DNA of 37,908 nucleotides from a virus, in the IMG/VR virus record IMGVR_UViG_3300031240_000022, positions 1 through 37,908 of that record. One strand, given 5' to 3'. Of this stretch, positions 37,201-37,908 are shown piece after piece; position 1 is the first letter of the stretch, and each line of letters begins with the position of its first letter. The notes beneath the pieces are model-generated. The model was not told where the DNA came from. It searched no databases and saw only the letters and a program-made list of their open reading frames with translations. Position numbers and translations under genes: made by a program.

Positions 37201-37908
37201 TTCAAACGTCTCTTTTTGGCCTTCCCGAGCAAGAAAGGCCACGCGCGCCGGAGATCGTCCGTTCTAATGACTGGACATCGCGCGGTTACCAACTTGAGGC
37301 ATCGCGGCGCTTCTTTGAGCTAATCGACAAAGAAGGTTGCACCGCGCCGCTGTTGCGCATGGCAACCGGCACCGGGAAGACGCGCACCGCTGGCCAGGGA
37401 ATCATACAGCACTGGCTGGCAGAACATCGCGGGCCGGTTCTCGTGCTGTGCCATCTGAATACGCTAATTACACAGTTTCGCAATGAACTAGCGAAAATGC
37501 TACAGATCGATATCGGTCTAGAGCAAGGCGATCGAACGTGGGAAGGCGAACGCGTTTGCGTTGCGTCCACCGCTTCGCTGTATCGTGAAGCGCGCATGCG
37601 TCGCCTTGGGCCACGTCCAACGCTTGTAATCTGCGATGAGGCACACCATTATGTCAGCAAACAAAACCATGCCCTGCTCGATAAGTTTACCAGAGCAAAA
37701 TTCTGTGGGCTTACTGCAACTCCGACACGTGCAGACAAGATCCCACTTGGAAAACGGTTTGATTCAATTGCTGTACAATATCCGATGCGAGAAGCGGTCG
37801 CCGACGGGTATCTTGTGCCGATCTTGCTTGACGTGGCGAAAATTCCTGACCTCGATTATGGATCGATCAGGCGAAAAGACTTTAATGCAGATAGCGCCGG
37901 AGCACTGC
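37197..37908 (+). CDS. SF2 DEAH-box helicase, N-terminal part (continues at base 1)
   Basis: GTG 37197 overlaps the methyltransferase TGA. The first lobe has Walker A MATGTGKT (55-62), DEAH (147-150) and motif III TATPTR (173-178). The gene is cut by the contig end and continues at base 1 to 1217, for 577 residues in all. DEAH-type SF2 motors with this order are ATP-driven nucleic-acid translocases; a replicative or restart role is inferred because it precedes the primase. Confidence 0.92.
   Translation, partial: MIQTSLFGLPEQERPRAPEIVRSNDWTSRGYQLEASRRFFELIDKEGCTAPLLRMATGTGKTRTAGQGIIQHWLAEHRGPVLVLCHLNTLITQFRNELAKMLQIDIGLEQGDRTWEGERVCVASTASLYREARMRRLGPRPTLVICDEAHHYVSKQNHALLDKFTRAKFCGLTATPTRADKIPLGKRFDSIAVQYPMREAVADGYLVPILLDVAKIPDLDYGSIRRKDFNADSAGAL
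37714..37908. repeat. Terminal overlap, right copy
   Basis: Matches 1-195 with one substitution (C at 37782, A at 69). Merging gives a circular 37,713-bp map. Confidence 0.95.

Noticed and set aside
1-37908. True direct terminal repeats of a linear genome
   Set aside because: The 195-bp identity lies inside one gene at both ends and fits assembly overlap. Without end mapping I would not claim packaging ends here.
1-37908. Temperate phage with integrase
   Set aside because: I found no tyrosine or serine recombinase, excisionase or CI-type repressor among the supported genes. The tRNA-like sequence alone is not enough.

Overview
The window is a near-complete tailed-phage genome of about 37.7 kb with a podovirus-like gene set. 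Bases 1-195 reappear at 37714-37908 with one mismatch, and the helicase gene reads through the join. The sequence is therefore best read as a circular map of 37,713 bp opened inside a gene. The host is not identifiable from the sequence. Three phage lipoproteins and a likely peptidase/holin lysis cluster point to a Gram-negative host. I found no integrase, excisionase or DNA polymerase, so a lytic phage that borrows the host polymerase is the simplest reading.

Layout. (1) Rightward replication block, 36230 through the join to 2722: LAGLIDADG homing endonuclease, MT-A70 adenine methyltransferase, SF2 helicase, HTH/zinc protein, zinc-finger/TOPRIM primase and a RusA-like resolvase. (2) Leftward block 5089-2759: ten small genes, mostly Cys-rich or hypothetical, plus one lipoprotein. 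It is driven by at least three promoters whose -10 box sits 6-7 nt from the first ATG. (3) A largely non-coding divergent region, 5126-5657, with a long hairpin. (4) Rightward late operon 5658-31247: small genes (DUF3310, zinc ribbons, a sigma-region-4-like HTH, GNAT), terminase, portal, phosphoesterase, scaffold, capsid, decoration, adaptor, collagen-like fibre, a very large tail-hub protein, ejection proteins, fibre/spike proteins and lysis genes. Genes are packed with ATGA, GTGA or TAATG overlaps. (5) Leftward recombination block 35349-31231: a small gene, a hexapeptide-repeat protein, a fused 5'-3' exonuclease/RecT-like annealing protein, a MazG-like pyrophosphohydrolase, a lipoprotein and an SSB. 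(6) A separate gene at 35476-35955 with its own promoter and terminator, followed by a tRNA-like acceptor/T-arm element.

How it works together. Replication probably uses host polymerase with phage primase, helicase and SSB. Recombination would be carried by the exonuclease-annealase fusion and a RusA-type resolvase. Virion assembly follows a P22-like order (TerL, portal, scaffold, coat, adaptor, hub, ejection proteins), followed by a pectate-lyase-like spike and a CHAP-like lysin.

Most unusual features: the single-chain FEN/RecT-like fusion; a 20-unit, 18-bp hexapeptide array whose units differ almost only at amino-acid-changing positions and whose gene is bracketed by an 18-bp duplication covering the start codons; a family of apparently leaderless promoters with GATC palindromes; and a repeated intercistronic element (GCAACGCWTTGCAG) placed directly after stop codons in the late operon.
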